From Apostichopus japonicus (lineage: Eukaryota > Echinodermata > Holothuroidea > Aspidochirotida > Stichopodidae): DNA of 64,000 nucleotides. A program made the position numbers and the translations under genes. The notes below the pieces were generated by a model, which saw only the letters and a list, made by a program, of their open reading frames with translations, searched no databases and was not told the origin of the DNA. Below, piece after piece: positions 1 to 12,700 of this stretch; position 1 is the stretch's first letter, and each line of letters begins with the position of its first letter. Where the stretch lies: assembly GCF_037975245.1 (NCBI RefSeq), contig NC_092574.1, positions 13,730,713 through 13,794,712 on the forward strand, given 5' to 3'.

Positions 1-708
1 CATAACATTCTTTCATGTCGCATAACGGCAATCGTATGCTAGCCTAACGTGCCGTATTACTAGTCCAATGCTAGGTTGATATAGGCATAAAACTATGCCT
101 AATTCATTCACTTGTTCATAGAATTTCCCCCTCAGTTAAGTTTGTTGTGTATCAAACAATGAGTATATGTTTCTTGACGACGAAAAATCCTGAATGTTTG
201 CAGCTGGCAAAGCAGTAAATCGCCATTTTTGAGATTCCATTTTAGGCCAAATTGATTGTCATTTTAAACTGGATTTTTTGACTGGCAGAGAAATCAAGTT
301 AATGTTTTTTTCCACTGAAACTACCATTAATAAGTAATCACCAATACAACTAATAATAACTTGTTACTCCACTGGATGTAATAGCTTCCCATGTCGGTCT
401 TATGTCACAGATGTTGAAGTCTAATTGGTTTTCTTTTTGATCCAATATGCCGATTATAATATCTACATTAAAACATTTTTTTAAAACATTTTGTTAGAAA
501 TTGACATGTAACTTGTGGCCATAAGGTATGTAGATAATGTAATGTATACTTTTACCATCATAGAAGAGACTTATTTGTAAACAAGGATTGATCTGAATAG
601 AATTCACAATGTTCAATCCCTGTCCAGCATTTTCCAAAGTGTTCAATCATCAAATTTTGTTGTAATTTTGTCAGTAATTCCTTTCATCTTTCTTCTTTTA
701 CTGTCTAG
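1..708. other. Intronic sequence upstream of first visible NUP58 exon
   Basis: AT-rich sequence with no FG-coding stretch or other recognisable exon. It ends in a pyrimidine-rich acceptor (701-708, ending CTAG) for the exon at 709. It is probably the 3' part of an upstream NUP58 intron. Confidence 0.6.
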
Positions 709-3700
709 TGCAAACAAGCCAACTGGTTTTGCCAGTGCAACACCTGCACAGAGCCTAAATAAAGGGTTTTCACTTGGTTCTGCCACAACGCAATCGACAG
801 GTATTTTCCATCATTTTCAGACTGTAGGGTTAATTTCTTGCCCATTTTTGTTTTGCTTTCTTTCTTACATTTTTCTTCTCCATTCCTTTATTTCCATTCA
901 AATTGCAACCACTCTGTAGAGACACCATTAGTATCTCTCAAGAAATAATATATTTCAATTTTCAACTGGAAAAGATCACCAAAGACTTCAGGCTTTTTGC
1001 ACAAATATCTTTGGGATGGTACATTTTCTGAAGATGTAGACCTTTGTATTGAAATCTGTCCCAGGATAGTGGTCTATATGTGTATAATCTGGACCTCTTG
1101 AAACTGGATTTGGTGGGTCTGCAATGGTTTCTCAAATCTCAACACCAAGGAGTCAACTGACTATACACCTGCAGTGTATTTTCTTGTGTTGAGTCCTTCA
1201 AGTAGTGTTAAACTACATGTATGTTTAAAGGGCTCTCTGTGAGTCCATACAACTTTGTAGCTCTTTTCAAGCAGTTTAGACATATTCCTTTCTCGTCGAG
1301 TTGTAACCCCATATTCTCATGCAGTGTGAGACTGGGTAAACCTAACTTTAGCAATTGGATGCTGCATGAAGTGGTGATCTCTATCGTGTGTTTGCCGCAG
1401 ATGTACTATACATTTATCATTGTAATTATGTAGTCTTTGCTGGTTGTTAGGATCAATTGTTTTCAGTGGTATGTCATTGGTTATGTACAAAGATAGTCAG
1501 CAAGCCTGTCACCTTTGTAGAAATTGACCACACAATCAATGTCTTATTCTACTGTGTTATAATGGTAATTCTCCCATCTTTCTTTCTCTCTCTCTCTCCC
1601 TTATCACACATGTCACTCAGGTCTGTTTGGTTCAACTCAACCCAAGGCAGCATCTTCTCTTGGCGGTGGCTTATCCTTTGGGAGTGCTGGAGCCACGACA
1701 GGTGCAGCCAAGCCCACTGTCAGCTTCGGTACCCCTGCAACCACAGCTGGTAGTACCGGCTTTCAGTTGGGTGGTCTGAAGACGACCCAGGCCTCTGGTG
1801 GACTGTCATTTGGTTCAACAGCGAAACCAGGCACAAGCGCGCAAGCAGGTCTTACATTTGGAACTTCAACGACTGGTTCCACGTTCGGTGCCACGACCCA
1901 GCCCGGTCTTGGCTTTGGCACTACCACAGGAACCAGCGGTTTCAAACTCGGTTCGTTAGGATCCACGACAGCCACTGGATCCTCTGGCTTTGGTTCGTTG
2001 GGTGGATCCTCTCTTGGGGGAGGTTTGAGCCTTGGATCTACAACTGCAGCAGCAGGTATTCATACAACCAGTCTCTTATCAATAATCAAAATTCTTCTGA
2101 AAGCTTTAATATGCCAAGAGCAGTCCCAAAAATGTTATGACAAGATTCTTGAATCAAGGGCAAACCCAGTCATGAAGTGCTGTGGCTGAAACCACTGTGT
2201 GTATTTGATGTCATAGAAGTGCTGCGGCTGAAACCACCATTTGTATATATTTGATGTCATAGAAGTTCTGTGGCTGAAATGACTGTGTGTATTTGATGTC
2301 ATAGAAGTGCTGTGGCTGAAATGACCATGTGTATTTGATGTCATAGAAGTGCTGTGGCTGAAACCACCATTTATGTCATAAAAGTGCTGTGGAAGGTTGT
2401 GTATTTGATGTCATAGAAGTGCTGTTGCTGAAACCATTGTGTGTATTTGATGTCATAGAAGTTCTGTGGCTGAAATGACCGTGTGTATTTGATGTCATAG
2501 AAGTGCTGTGGCTGAAACCACCATTTATGTCATAAAAGTGCTGTGGAAGGTTGTGTATTTGATGTCATAGAAGTGCTGTTGCTGAAACCATTGTGTGTAT
2601 TTGATGTCATAGAAGTGCTGTGGCTGAAACCACTGTGTGTATTGATTGTGTTGCTTGAAGCGGCCAGTTGTTGTTTTTGTTTCTTACCTTGGATGAAGAA
2701 TTTCACTAGATTTGCTCCAAAAAGCAGAGCAAATGTTCTCAACAAACACAAAAGCTGTGTTTTCTTCTCAACCGAAATCTTTCACATAATTGACAAGCTT
2801 TAAGGCTGGTTCATACTCCAATACATACTGTGAGCAATAGATGTAAGCAAACCATAAACTGCATGGTAAAAACATCTTCATTGCCCCACAGATGTTTCTT
2901 TTATATCTCTCACCCTCAATATATATTGCAGTATGGAACCGACCTTTACAGGTTAAAGCAGATAGTCGCATTTGAAGCACATTCAGCTGGCTAAGTTTTC
3001 TCTTTTTCTAGTTACTCTATTAAATGGTAAAATAATAAGTGAGTTTCTACTTTAACTTTTCTAATAAACTTCTGTCTGAAAGGAGCTGTTGCAACCTCAG
3101 CCAGTAAAGGTCTCGGAGGAGTAACGTTAACATCCTCGTCAGCTGCGACATCCACTAACTCATCTAAATCAAGGTAAGTGGAGGAAGAAAATGTTAAAGG
3201 CTACATTTTGGGTTGTATCTGCTACAATCTGGTGGGACTGTATTTCACTAGAAATGGAATGACAAGTTTAAGGAAGACAAAATCGACAAAACCACAGAAA
3301 ATGTAATAAGACAAAACTTCACACAATTGCAACTGAAACAAGGAAACCATTACATTATTAATTGTGGGACCGAAACTTTGCTGCATTGGTCTAAATTGGT
3401 TGGTTAATCGCCCAGTTATTAGGAGGTAGTCAAATATCTGTGACCCTTAAACTATGAGGTATCTAGTTACTGTATGTGTAGTACTGTACATGGTACATGG
3501 AAAAACTAAGTTAAAATCCAACACAAAGATGGCAGCATGTAGTATTCAGATTTGTATGTGTTCTTTATATGACTGACAACTGTTTTTAATTGAACTTTTT
3601 ACTTTTGAACTTCATTGACTTAAATTCATTGCAGTAAATTGACTATTCTTCCTTTTGTAATATTCTGAAAGATTTTTCACTGAATGCATAAAGTATTATT

Positions 3701-6700
3701 TTTTTCTTTGGTTGATTAAAAAATTCTTGAGTTAGGTGGAACATATGTACAAGTTAAAACAAATTTGATGATTGTTGACCATTTAATGCATTTTTTCATT
3801 TTTCTAATGTTGTGCATTCATTTTTTTTTAGAGGGAGGGGGTGTTTTTATTTTTGAGCAGATGAAAAATCAAATAGTGAAATATTTGCACTGAAGTAATA
3901 CCTTGACTCATACAGCTCATCCCAGCAAATGCAACAAACTACCTAGATTAAGACTCTTCCAATGTGTTTCTTTTACTTATTATGTAAACATAATTGACCT
4001 AATGAACTCTTTTGTGTCGTTTTCATCTCTTTTTGTAGCGATAGCAAGGTTCTACAAGATTCACAGGTACCAGCAGAAATATGCAACACAGTGACAGCTT
4101 TTAAGTAAGTATGAACAAATAAAATACTGTCGGTTTGAGATCAATGTTATGAAAGTTTCGTATTAAAGCAATTCAAACATTTGGCTAATAGTGTTTTTTT
4201 ATTCTTTTTGGTACAAATATTTACTCTCTTTTTGTTTTGATGAAGATATGAGGAGGTGGGGGTGGGGATATTGTGTGGAGGGGTGAGAGGATCTTACTTC
4301 TTTGTCTGGCATATAGTTCAAGGGTAACATATTTAATATTTATGAACTTCTCCATCTTATGATAAGAAAGGTAGGTCGTTAGCATGACTAGTCAAATTTG
4401 ATACCAACTTGTAGACAATTTTTTTCAAAACTTTCTTTATTGCTTGATACAACTATTGAGGCTTGATTCAAAAATTTTCATTATTCAAGTGTTAAAAAAT
4501 ATTTCAAGAAAACAATTATAGGTGGTTAATATGGTTATGTTTGTGTGGTCAATTGTAATCTACTCAGTAGGTGTAAATTGGATAACATTGTTTATCAAAC
4601 TCAAAAACCTGTTTAATTATGTATTTATAACAGAATGATTCAATTAAGGTAGCTATTAAATTGCAGGGCTGACTTTCATGGGTGATCCTGTAGTCTGTGG
4701 TAATTTTGTTTTGTTCTTGAATAATCAAATCTCTCCTTGAGGGTGTGCCCAAGGAAATGAACGTCACTCTCTGTTTAAAGAAAAAAGCACTCAGTCTCGC
4801 CCTTCAACAACACTTAAACTTCTTGAACATCCTACTGTACTTTTGTGTTAAGGGATGACACCAACAGAAACTTCAGGTTGTCCAGATCACAACTAACAGA
4901 TTTTTTTCTCGTAATCAATGCTACGTTGTTTCATTATAGTTGGTTCCAGTTGAAGAAGTGCTTTATACAAAGATATGGAAGTGGATTGTAGTATCCTTTG
5001 TTTAATAGAGTTTTGACCTGATGTCCCAATCCTTACGATTTTGACTATATACGTACTTTGCTTAAATGAGATCCCATCAAGGTTACCTTGTGAAGACATC
5101 ACATTTTGCCAGCTTTGGTGAGTGAGGCATGAAAGTTTAGGTTTAACTTAGGATGACAGTTTAAAGTAGAGAGACAGAAGACTCTGAAATCTATCAATAA
5201 CTCATTATTCCATCTTCAGGGATTACGTCAAGCGACAAAAGAGTTTCAAGGACGACATAGCTAGCTTCTCGGACAAACCGTTGCACGCAGTTCGAGAGGA
5301 CACGGTAGCCCTGAAGCAGCTCCTGGCAGTCCTAGACAGCACCTTTAACAGGAATGCTGCTGCCATCCACAGACTCAAAGAGGAGTCCAGTCAGACCCTG
5401 AAAGATGCAGAGATTGCTCAACGGACGAAGGAGATCCCGTTGGGGCTGCAGGGGGACAATTACGCACCATCAGAGTAAGTCCTCTTGGAGGAGTTTATAG
5501 GCACATGTTACATTAAATTCATTGTTAGATAGTGTTTGAAAGTATTATAATACAACACCAGTTTGTGCTGATTTTTAGGCTGTGACACAATGGACTTTCC
5601 TAGCTAATGACCAAAACCTTCTTTTTTTTATGTTTATGTAATTAATTCAGCGAAATTTTGATCTCTATTTCTGGATGGGGATGTGTGAATCACCCATTCC
5701 CCTAACCCACTCACCCCATCCCTCCCCTCCCTCCCTCTCTCCCACTTCCCTCCCTCTCTTACCCCATTTTCTGACTTCATTACTAGATTGATGTCTTCAA
5801 TTTGCTATAATCAGCAGCTGCCTTTTAAACTTAGATTTCTCAGGGTAAACATACTGATGACATCATCACAATAAGTTTTAGACTTTTTTGTCTTGTTTTT
5901 AGAAAGTTTTACTTTTTTCACTTCAATCATCCAATCCAATCAATATATGTTTGTTCTATGGTAGATATTTCCAGAGACTTGTGAAGGAATTTGAAGATCA
6001 GTTCCAACAGTACCGCCATCTTATTGAGCAGCTTGAACATCAGATGTCAGCCATGAGTCAAAAGTCATCCTATACACCTCAAGGTATACTACCCAAACTC
6101 GTCACATTTTCATTTTCTTTAAGACATAATTGTACACTGGTAGTGTGCTACTTTACCACATACACTTGTTTTGTTTGTTTAACTTAGTTTTTTTATTACT
6201 TGATTAATTACAGCATTGTTCCATTGTTGTGCTGGGATGGTGAATGAAATCTGGAATGTTTGGCCTGTTTTAGTTTTTATTGTTTGGCTGTAAAGGAATT
6301 ATGGGTAAATACAATTTGTGATATGATGGTGTAGTTTGCTATTGTAATGGACTGTACATGGTAATATGAGAATACAATGCTGTAATTTACTTGACCTAGT
6401 CTCCTCTGTCTGTGCCAGTTTGTGCTGAGGATGTACAATGTGATGAAACTAGGAATAAAAATCAGATGTAGTGAATCTAAAATGCATCAAATATAAGATG
6501 AGTAGTTTATGAACCTTATTATTAATTATTTTCATGGTAACTGTTTCCTGAATGAGTACAACATCAAAACGATGCCCATGTAGCAAGGCAAGTTTGACGA
6601 GCTTCTCTCGGGACTCGTCAAATGACCCCCTAGCAGGCTTCTATGTCATTCTTATGTATTCATCATTTGTAAGTATAAATGTATCTCCCTATGAACACAT

Positions 6701-9700
6701 GTTTTGTGATTGAGTATGATAATGAGGAATTCCAGCAATATTTAAAATTAGATGTATCTGACATCTGTATCTGATATCTAGTTCCATTTAGGAATTTACG
6801 CATAATTATTATGAGAAAATCGGTTCAAAGCTCAAAATAGTTGTTCCCCTTTTCTTTTTTTTCTTCAGAGCTGCCAAAAGTATGATACATTGAATCTGGA
6901 AACAATATTGAAATAGTATGAATAAATTCTACCTCTGCTTATTTTGATGAATTTGTTATTTGTCATAATTTTGATTCTTTTGCAGAGCTTTCACAAGTTA
7001 TGGTGAAACTGAATGAGACCTTCATTGCTCTTGCTGCTCAGCTCCAAGGGGTCCACGACCTCGTCAAGGTAGGTAATTTATGGTAATTTCGCTAACTATA
7101 TCAAATGTTTAAAGCTATTAACAGTTAATTACAATGTTTCTCAGATAAAGAAGGTTACATTTGTTCGTGGAGAATGAGATGGTTTGAGAGTTGATACCAA
7201 TGCATCCAATAAATGTGAGATACAATGCATCTAATAAATGCAGAGGCCAACAACTGATATTGCTAAGCAACCATTGACTTCTGTTGTAGTAATACTTCTT
7301 GGTTACATTACAAAACAAAGGATATCGGGTTTTTTTTAATTCTTTTTGTAATTTTATAACTTTTAAAGACCCAATATTTCTATTTTCTTCAGAGGAAGGG
7401 ATTTTTGTTACTTGCCATGGGCAGGCAAGTAACCTTTGCAGTCAAGTTGTTGTGTATGTTTGGGAGGGTGCGTGTGTGTATGTGACACCCTAGCTTGTAA
7501 ATAGGATATCTCAAGATAAGTTACCTCTGCAAGTCTCATATTTGGCATTTTGCTTCCCCATAATGAGTACAAGAACCATGTTTTTGGTGTAGGTCAAAGG
7601 TCATTTGGGGTCAGCAAAGGGCAAATGTGAAACTCCCAAGAATGCTGTATCGCTAGAACCTGAACATCAAAGGAGCTCAAATATGTATGGCAGGATAGCC
7701 CTATGTAGTGTTAAGTTTTTAAAACACAATTTGGTATAGGTCAGAGTTCATTTAAGGTCACTAGGGGTCAAAGCCTTTCTTAAAAGCAGGGTGCTGTTAC
7801 AGATGATAAAAGAGCATCGGTGCAACAAGATATGTGGACTGTTAGTTTCATTGCCCCTACTAAATATTTTGAATCAGCAACTTTCTTACAAACCTGAAAA
7901 TATATTGTTATCAAGTCCTCTGCTGGTGGTGATTTCAACAAATTTGATATGCCATGGTGTAGATATTGTAGACATTACAAAGCACCCAGCCCATTTGCAT
8001 CTCATAGACACCTGGATAACCCCCATTCATAGGCAGCGACGGGAGAAGTGGGTTCCACAAGATCAACTAATACTTGCTTAGAGCAACCAAGAAAAGTGTG
8101 GTTGCAATCAGCCAGCTAGTACGGTACTGCAGAAAGGTAGTCATAGCTTCATGATTTTCCTGGAAAGGAAAGCTAGGGTTAGCTTTTGCTGCATATTTAA
8201 TGTATTTAAAGGCAAGTAACCTCTGGGAGGTGTTCACTCTGTTTCTTTGTTATTTTATTTTCTGAGGAAATTCCTAATTTAACATCTCAGTTTATAGACA
8301 GGATTTTATTGATTTGATGAGTATTTGGTTAACACCTCCTTTTTTTTTGGGGGGGGGGGGGGACAGAGGGGGGATCTGTTATTTAATGTTTTAACTTGTA
8401 ACCAGACAGCTCTTACTGATCTTGAAAATATTTTCACAGGTTCAAAAGGAACAGTATCTAACCTATAGACGTGTGTTTCACAATGAAAGCAAGGATGTCT
8501 TTGCAGCAAGGAAGAAAGCTGTGGCTGACCAAAGGAGGATTAAATCTGCTCCTACCGGGTCCAGGGCGTTTGAAGGCACATCGAATGCAGCGGCACTAGC
8601 AATGCTGGCAGCTCTGAACGGACAGCCAAACACCACAGGTGACTCTCTCATGTAACCCTCATTAAACCTGAGTCACGTGGAGGGAATTGACAAATAAGAG
8701 CCATTTAAAATTATTGAGCTGTAATGCCTACTGAATTATTCTACTGGTGGTACTTCATAACAAGACATTTTTGACCTTTTTTCCCTTCAAATGATGTAGA
8801 AATGAGTACTGAGCCGGCGGTGAGCTGCTTAACTTGATCAGCTTCGACTTTGCCCACATTCACGGTTTGAGTTTTAGTATATTTCATACAACAATAATCT
8901 ATGCATTGTACTTTCTTTTGGTTATACCAGGTGTCAGAGGTCCTATGAACACTGGGGTTGGATTTGGTGGCCAATCGGCTCCAACAGCGGGACTAAGCTT
9001 CGGCGGGGGTACGACTGGCTTCGGTACTTCTGCATTAGGAGGGAATACCGGTACGGCCCTCGGTGGTGGATTTGGCTCTGGCTTCACAGGATCGTCGTTC
9101 GGCACCGGGACGAGCTTGTTCGGAAAGCCACCCACGACGTCGACGAGTGGCTTTAACTTTGGCGGTAGTCTGAGTGCTGGTCCCCTAGGGACCACCTCAA
9201 CAGGCTTTGGCACTGCAGCACAAGGTAAGGCTAAGAGCATCACACGTATTGTAACAGAATGTAACACTCAATCTCTTGGTGGGATGGTCTCGCTCATGTA
9301 GCAATTCTCCCTCTTGCAAGTTAATAAGCCAATTTGCAGCACTATAAGCTCGGTGTTGAGTTTGGACACAGAATTGTACAATCAAATCAATTCTAAATCA
9401 CCTACCAATGGCCAGTGAGAAAAAAGTTTAGTACAATGGTTGTAAATATATGTCATCTACTTCAGATGGTATTTATATGCTTTGTGCAAAAACTGTTGAA
9501 AAACCCTGCCAGATTATTTTGGGTTACAAGAAGAAAGGGAAATACCCATCCAGAGATCTCCTACACATTGGTCGTGATAAACAGTGTATGCATGTATTGA
9601 TTTATGCCTAACAGATTGAATGCTGGAAATGCAGCTATGATTTTACATTAGATCCTCGTAGTTTAGGTAAAACCTGTGTTGTGAATGTCCACACCTGTAA

Positions 9701-12700
9701 CAGTAACGTCCCATTCCCTTTATGCCCTCCCCAATTCTTTTATGGTGTACCCTTCCTCCTACAAAACAACCCTGCATTGACTAAATTCATCTCAAGGGGG
9801 TGGGGGGGGGAGGTGGAAGTGGGTGTGCTCTCTACATCCAAGTAGATTATCTGCATGAAAACTTTGCTTTATTTCTTACAATTGCTATTGAAATCTTATC
9901 CCTCAAACCTTCTTCTTTACAAATGAATGGAATCAAGAAACACTGAAGTTTAGAGAAAACATGAAACAATTAACAGTAGATCTGGATTTTTTTTAAATTT
10001 TTATATGATTTCATAAAATACTATCAATAATGTTAAACCTATAAAAGGCAATGCTATTCACCCTATCTCTACTAAAAGCTTCCGGAAAGAGCAGGTGCTA
10101 TCTGTCCATTAATAACCCATTACAAATAAAAAATATAAGTTTTTGTCATTTAACACCACATTCTTTACTTTACCAATGAATGATGGCAAAATCCAATTCA
10201 TTGCTCTCTTTTTTAAGGTTGGCCTATTTGCTATCTTCTTCCTCTTTTTCATTTTTTAATTTTATTATTATTTTTTTTTAATTTCTCTTTTCTTTTCTTT
10301 TAAGTGTAAAAGGGTGTTAATGGGATGATGAAGTCTCTATAACTGAAGTGGATGACTTTTTGTGTGTAAGACTAAAATTGCCTGTTTTGTATATCGACAA
10401 AATCATTTTCCTCAATAGTAATCCATGAGTGGTATTTTGCATGCAGTTCGTATCAGATTTATATATTAACCCAAAAGATTTGGCCGGTGTTTTTTTTTTA
10501 ATTCATGTATTTTGGGGATCCAGCCATCTTCACTCAAAAGATTTTACCCACTGCTTGTATCTAAATACTGACTCGAGTGCTACTGATTTTGGACGTTGCC
10601 TTGTTTTCTGTGGATTTTCTCCCTTTTTTTTCTTCATTTATTTTATTGTGGAGAATGTGTACGTGTATTTGCAAGTTTTCACGATGTGAACATGGTCTTC
10701 GTTGACGTGTGACGTGTGTGCAGAGAGACAATTTCAGTCAGACGCATGGGGGTAGCACCCGCCATTTTCTTTGTCACATTAAACTTTGAGAGATCATCGA
10801 AGTGTAGCGATACATCTTCTCATTTTGTGTCACATTTTCCATGTTATCGTGTTACCATTTTATCCATTCGTCAGTATTTTTTGAAGCCTAAGTAAACTGG
10901 TTGCCATTTTGAACATCCTCTGTGTTATTTGTGTGATGGAGTTGACTTTCTCTTTCAAGAAGTATCTCGTCACCGGTTTGAAGTGAGCTGCCATAATCGT
11001 TCGTGTTATGCTTTCAAATGTGACTCCAGTGTAGCATGCACAGCGGTATCATCTTTGGTCGTTGCTCATTGGGGAACTCTTATATTATTCACACGGTCAT
11101 GGAAACTAGGGGTCTCTTAATGACAGGGACAATTTCTCCCAGTATTAAACTGTAAATCATATGGTCTGCTCACTGTGAGGCCTCTTTGGCATTAGAAATG
11201 ATTTATCTTGGCATGGATAGTGAGGTATCTCATGTAATCAATGATCTGAGTAGACAGTAAGTTGCTATCAAGGGTATTAGTGATTCAGCCTAGTGTTTGG
11301 AGTAACTCCTGATGTATAGTGTGGGTCGTATGCCTTTCTGCTACTGCTGGTGTGTAAATCTCAACACATTAAACTGTATGTAAACCATGCCCTGCCAAAT
11401 AAGATATTTATACATGCTTACCGCCATTTCGATGCTCATTACTTAGCAATTATTTACCATTTAGTCTTATGCATAGTGAAAACTTTATGACCAACTAATT
11501 AATGTCTTATTTTTTTTTGTGGGGGGAGGGGGGGAGAAGGATGGGGGAGTTTATGCCTAATTTGCATCCTTCCTGATACAAACGTTGGTTGGTTAAGTGG
11601 CAGGCACATTTTCTTTCCCTTAGCAGATCTGAGTGTGGTACTTGCAGATTGAAGGAAGAACAATGCAAACTACATCATTAAGGTGTTGTGTTCTATTCAT
11701 ATCAACAACTGTGGGTGTTACGTGATATTAATATTAGCCGCTCATGCACTACCTATATTATATCCACTGTGAGTGTGCATGTGTTTGTGAGTATTGTGTA
11801 TGTTTGCGTGTGTGTGCCTTTCTTGTACACTTTTGAAAGCTCCTATGATAATGTATGCTATCTGTGGCATGTACATCATTGTATCCACCATTTGGTATTT
11901 TGGGATAAATTGGTAGATTGTCGTTTAGATCTCTTTGGAACTTCATTTCTCTCATACCGTTTGTGAACTTGTGACTTCTTTGGACCGTGTGTTTGGCACT
12001 TTTTGTATGGCCGGTGAAGTTAATTTATGTAGTTTTGTGCATTTCATGAAGTTTCTAGTACATTTTCTTGATAATGTTGACAATTGTTCCAAATTTTCTG
12101 AATTTCACATTTGTTTACCTAAACATGTCATATCCATGGTGTATACACATGTAAGAGAGAACAATGTTTGTGTTTGTGTGTGTATATATGCATGTGTGCC
12201 GTTAAATTGCATTTTGAAAAATTCTAAAATCCCATTTCTGTGGCAGCTTTCTTGTATTCACCATAATCCATTTGGTAAGTTTGGGGTACATTGCAATATT
12301 GTTGTTCAGTTCAGTGGAACACTATTCTGTTGTTGTTTCTGTGACATCATTTCTGTGACCACATTTTGGACTCTTTTTGTATGGTTGGTGACAAAGTTCA
12401 TTAATTGATTGTATGCTTTCTGTCAAGTCTTAGTTTATGTATACCAGGTTCAATAATTCTTACCATTATTCCAATTTTTCTTTCGTTTATTTCCTTTTTT
12501 TATCTTAACCCCCCCCCCCTTTTTTTTCCAATCTTCCTCATCAGCGATTGACTCATACTAGCCAGTATAGGAATGTGTAGTCAAAGAAACTCTCAATTTT
12601 TGACGTTTGATATTTGAAAGTTTTCTTGCAACCCCATGCATGAAATCTCACATGACTGGTAATGTATCAACTCACAGATATCACCACTATAATATAAAAC

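Noticed and set aside
2165-2650. CRISPR-like appearance of regularly spaced repeats
   Set aside because: Units are contiguous variants with no unique spacers, in an animal intron.
8899-9267. Pro/Val-rich minus-strand frame opposite a NUP58 FG exon
   Set aside because: Antisense of Gly/Thr-rich FG repeats, with no other support.
11935-12408. 157-codon open frame in the last NUP58 intron
   Set aside because: Low-complexity, Cys/Phe/Val-rich translation of T/G-rich DNA in a degenerate duplication, with no family resemblance, no splice context and no partner exon.
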